DNA from: Bog-756 sp963699105
GTDB lineage: Bacteria; Actinomycetota; Acidimicrobiia; Acidimicrobiales; RAAP-2
Direction of reading: 5' to 3'
DNA length: 64,000 nucleotides
Assembly: GCA_963699105.1 (NCBI GenBank)
Contig: CAVOTI010000005.1
Location: 186,001 to 250,000 of the forward strand
The position numbers and the translations under genes are program-made. The notes under the pieces were generated by a model that saw only the letters and a program-made list of their open reading frames with translations, was not told where the DNA came from and ran no database searches. Shown one piece after another: positions 61,888-64,000 of the stretch; the first letter of the stretch is position 1; each line of letters starts with the position of its first letter.

Positions 61888-62846
61888 TCAGGGCCTACGG
61901 ACCTGCACCCGCTCCACCCGGTGCCGTCCGTCCTTGGCCAGGATCATGTGGGCCCGGGACCGGGTGGGCGCCACGTGTCGGCGCATGTTCACCAGATTGA
62001 TCTCCGACCAGGCGAGGTGGGCCACGTTGCGCGCCTCCTGCTCCGAGAGCGACGAGAACCAGTCGAGGAACGCCCCCCGGCCGGTCCCGGCGGTGGACCG
62101 CATCTCCATCAGGCGCTCCTCGTGCCACCCGGCGGCATCCTCTTCGGCCGAGTCGACATAGAGGGCCACGTCGACGAAGTCGGAGACCACCGCCTGCCCA
62201 CCGGGGCCGGTCGGTCCGGTCTGGAGGACGTTCAGACCCTCGACGATCACCACGTCCGGGCGACTCGACGATCCGGCCGGTGTCGACCAGGACGTCATAG
62301 GCTTCGTGCGAGTACACGGGCACGGCGACCTCGGGGGCGCCCGACCGGATGGACGACAGGACCTGGATCAGGGCCGGTCGGTCGGTACGTTTCGGGAAAT
62401 CCCTTGCGCTCGGACAGCCCTCGCTCGGCCAGCACCCGGTTGGGGTAGAGGAAGGCGTCGGTGCCGAGCAGCTCGACGGCGGGGCGGCCCGGAGCCCGGC
62501 TCAACAATGCCTGGACCACCCGGGCCACCGTACTCTTGCCCACCGCCACTCCCCCGGCGATGCCGATGACGAAGGGGGACGCCCCGGCCCGGCCCGACAC
62601 GAACTCGTCGAATTCCCGGGCTGTGGCCCGTCGGGACGCCAGCAGGCGGTCGAGCAGTTGGGAGAGGGGCAGGTAGATCTCGACGATCTCGTCGGCGGCC
62701 ATCGGCTCGGACGCTGCCACCTGGTCGGCCAGCTCGTGGGCCGGGGGGCCCGGCCAGGGCCGGGCCAGTGCCGCCCACTCCCGCCGGGAGAACGTCCGGA
62801 AACCGGAGGCGACCGCCTCGGCGGCTCCGGCGTCAGGATCCGGCAT
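61888..62846 (-). CDS. coaA: Pantothenate kinase type I (two frameshifts)
   Basis: First enzyme of coenzyme A synthesis, phosphorylating pantothenate with ATP. ATG 62846 starts the first frame, with FRTFSRREWAALARPWP, the P-loop IGIAGGVAVGKSTVARVVQA, and LLGTDAFLYPNRVLAERGLS. The frame shifts at about 62384 (one extra C restores YDRPALIQVLSSIRSGAPEV) and at about 62275. The last part has DVVIVEGLNVLQTG and HEERLMEMRSTAGTGRGAFL, and ends AHMILAKDGRHRVERVQVRRP after NLVNMRRHVAPT. Length after repair is about 319, normal for CoaA. Since the gene is usually essential, the shifts are probably sequence errors. Confidence 0.88.
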
Positions 62847-62990
62847 CGCTCATCGCCGGCGGGATGGCCTCGGTGGTGGGGACCGGCGGCCGATGTCGGC
62901 CCGTCCTCCGGCCGATGGACACGGCGGCGGGTGGCCGTGGGCCGCCTGACGTTCGCTCGTGGCGGTGTCCACCGCCCGGGCCCACCCGGC

Positions 62991-64000
62991 CTACTCCAAC
63001 CATCGGCGGAGGTGTCGGCTGTTCAGCCGATCCCACTCCGCCCGCCACGTCCGACGGAGCTTCCGTTGGCGCCGACGTTCCCCGGCGACCAGGATTCCCG
63101 CCGGAAAAGGCGGCGCGGCGGGTGCCGCTGAGCGCCTGGCGCCGCAGCCAGAGCTCGGCCGCCACCGAGTCGTGGTGCTCGCCCAGGACCGTCTGCAGGT
63201 CCTCGGCGGCCGCCGCCAACCGCCGGGCGGGCTCCCCGACCACCGGGGCCGCCGTCTCGGCCGCATACCGGAGCTGCTTGGCCCGGATGCGCACCCTGTG
63301 CAACTGGCCATCGGTGGGATGGCGGCCGCCCGAGCGGACGGTGCGCCGGAGGGCGCGCCAGCGCCGGAGGATCAGACCGGGCAGGACCTTCCTGGCCGGT
63401 GTCTCCACCCCACGCTCCTTGTTCGGCTTGGGAGCAGCGGTGACGAGCGGGATGGACCTCGTGGCCGCGTCGAGCCGTTCCAGCACCGTCAGATAGCGGC
63501 TGTCGTCCATGTCCGCCACCAGATCCCGAGCCGCACTTCGACGATCCTCGTCCAGGGCGGCCCGGAGCTCGAGTGTCCCCCGGTTCGGCCACCTCCCCGG
63601 CGGCCAGGAGTGTCGCACCGAGCACGTCGGCGTCCCGCACCCGGCCCAGCACGCCGCCCATCCAACCCAGCTCGCAGCGGACGCCCCCGGTCCAGGCCGG
63701 GTCCAGCTCCCGGGCCAGCAACTTCAGGTCGGACCGCAGCCGGCGAATGGCCACACGGGCCTGGTGCACGTCGTGAGGAGCCGGATCCGAGGCGTCGAGT
63801 CGCAGTCGGACGTCGTACTCGAGCAGTCGGTCCAAACCGCCGCCGATGGACGCCTTGATCAGATCCTCCATGGACGACCGGCCGTGCAACAGGGGTGGTC
63901 CGGACGTGTCCGACCGCTGGCCGGTGATCCGCAGCGCCTTGCCCAGTTTGGGCTCCCCGTCGGGGCGGGCCCCGCCCCGCATGAGTTCGTGGGCTACGGC
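62991..64000 (-). CDS. CHAD-domain protein, possibly CYTH-CHAD (frame-disrupted, open at window edge)
   Basis: CHAD domains bind polyphosphate by conserved histidines and basic helices. Seen: HDVHQARVAIRRLRSDLKLL, ELGWMGGVLGRVRDADVLGA, then in a second frame SRYLTVLERLDAATRSIPLV, HRVRIRAKQLRYAAETAAPV and DLQTVLGEHHDSVAAELWLR, and in a third frame ILVAGERRRQRKLRRTWRAE up to a stop at 62991. Shifts are near 63580 and 63110. Upstream of ATG 63982 the frame stays open to the window edge, and GGARPDGEPKLGKAL resembles the linker after a CYTH triphosphatase domain, so the gene may be longer. It precedes coaA on the same strand. Confidence 0.78.

Noticed and set aside
1..64000. Mobile elements, tRNA or rRNA genes
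   Set aside because: No transposase, integrase or phage motif, no tRNA cloverleaf and no rRNA stretch was recognised on reading both strands, though small RNAs could be missed by eye.

Overview
The window is a stretch of high-GC (visibly around 68-70 percent) bacterial chromosome. Frequent GTG starts, ATGA/GTGA gene overlaps, candidate leaderless promoters, a LexA box of the GAAC-N4-GTTC type and a large stock of acyl-CoA, P450 and LLM oxidoreductases point to a free-living actinobacterium. A deep-branching soil or aquatic lineage such as Acidimicrobiia is my guess, not something the sequence proves. I saw no rRNA, tRNA, transposase, integrase, phage gene or CRISPR array.

Layout. 0-1.4 kb: 5' end of an FGGY sugar kinase, divergent from a D-2-hydroxyacid dehydrogenase. 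1.4-11.4 kb: a lipophilic-substrate oxidation block. It has a P450, a gluconate-2-dehydrogenase-gamma-like subunit and a GMC oxidoreductase, divergent from a TetR regulator whose probable operator lies inside the P450 promoter. Beyond it come two divergent acyl-CoA dehydrogenases, a thiolase-like protein, a crotonase and an SDR. 11.4-17.8 kb: a minus-strand operon livK-livHM(fused)-livG-livF-thiolase behind a recognisable promoter. 17.8-28.3 kb: small-molecule catabolism (ureidoglycolate-lyase-like protein, cupin, RraA-like and RidA-like proteins, acyl-CoA synthetase, VOC protein, double acyl-CoA dehydrogenase, ferredoxin, copper amine oxidase, thioredoxin-fold protein). 28.3-31.6 kb: murD2 and murL, the alternative route for putting D-glutamate into peptidoglycan, plus a histidine phosphatase. 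32.3-38.4 kb: a five-gene MacAB-like export operon with two adaptor proteins and a lipoprotein. 38.7-45.7 kb: aldo/keto reductase, MFS pump with divergent LysR regulator, DsbA-fold protein, cation/proton antiporter and histone-deacetylase-fold protein. 45.7-49.1 kb: biotin-carrier/carboxyltransferase fusion, NTF2-like protein, transglutaminase-like protein. 49.2-52.5 kb: a LexA-box-controlled AlkB-like dioxygenase coupled to an encapsulin-targeted ferritin, then a zinc metallopeptidase and a fatty acid desaturase. 52.7-64 kb: membrane glycosyltransferase, PAP2 phosphatase, three tandem LLM monooxygenases, sulfatase, pantothenate kinase and CHAD protein, almost all broken by repeated single-base frameshifts.

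The reading frame is interrupted by apparent one-base indels at about 2.5, 31.57, 36.57, 45.16, 47.32 and 48.44 kb, then very often from 53 kb to the end. Because a housekeeping gene (coaA) is hit and each single-base repair restores a conserved family motif, I read most of these as sequence or assembly errors, not pseudogenes.

The most interesting system is at 49.2-50.3 kb. A LexA-type box sits 15 bp upstream of an AlkB-like Fe(II)/2-oxoglutarate oxygenase gene, which is translationally coupled (TGATG) to an encapsulated ferritin carrying a C-terminal encapsulin-loading peptide. This suggests DNA-damage-induced iron sequestration coupled to DNA repair. The MurL/MurD2 pair is the second highlight.
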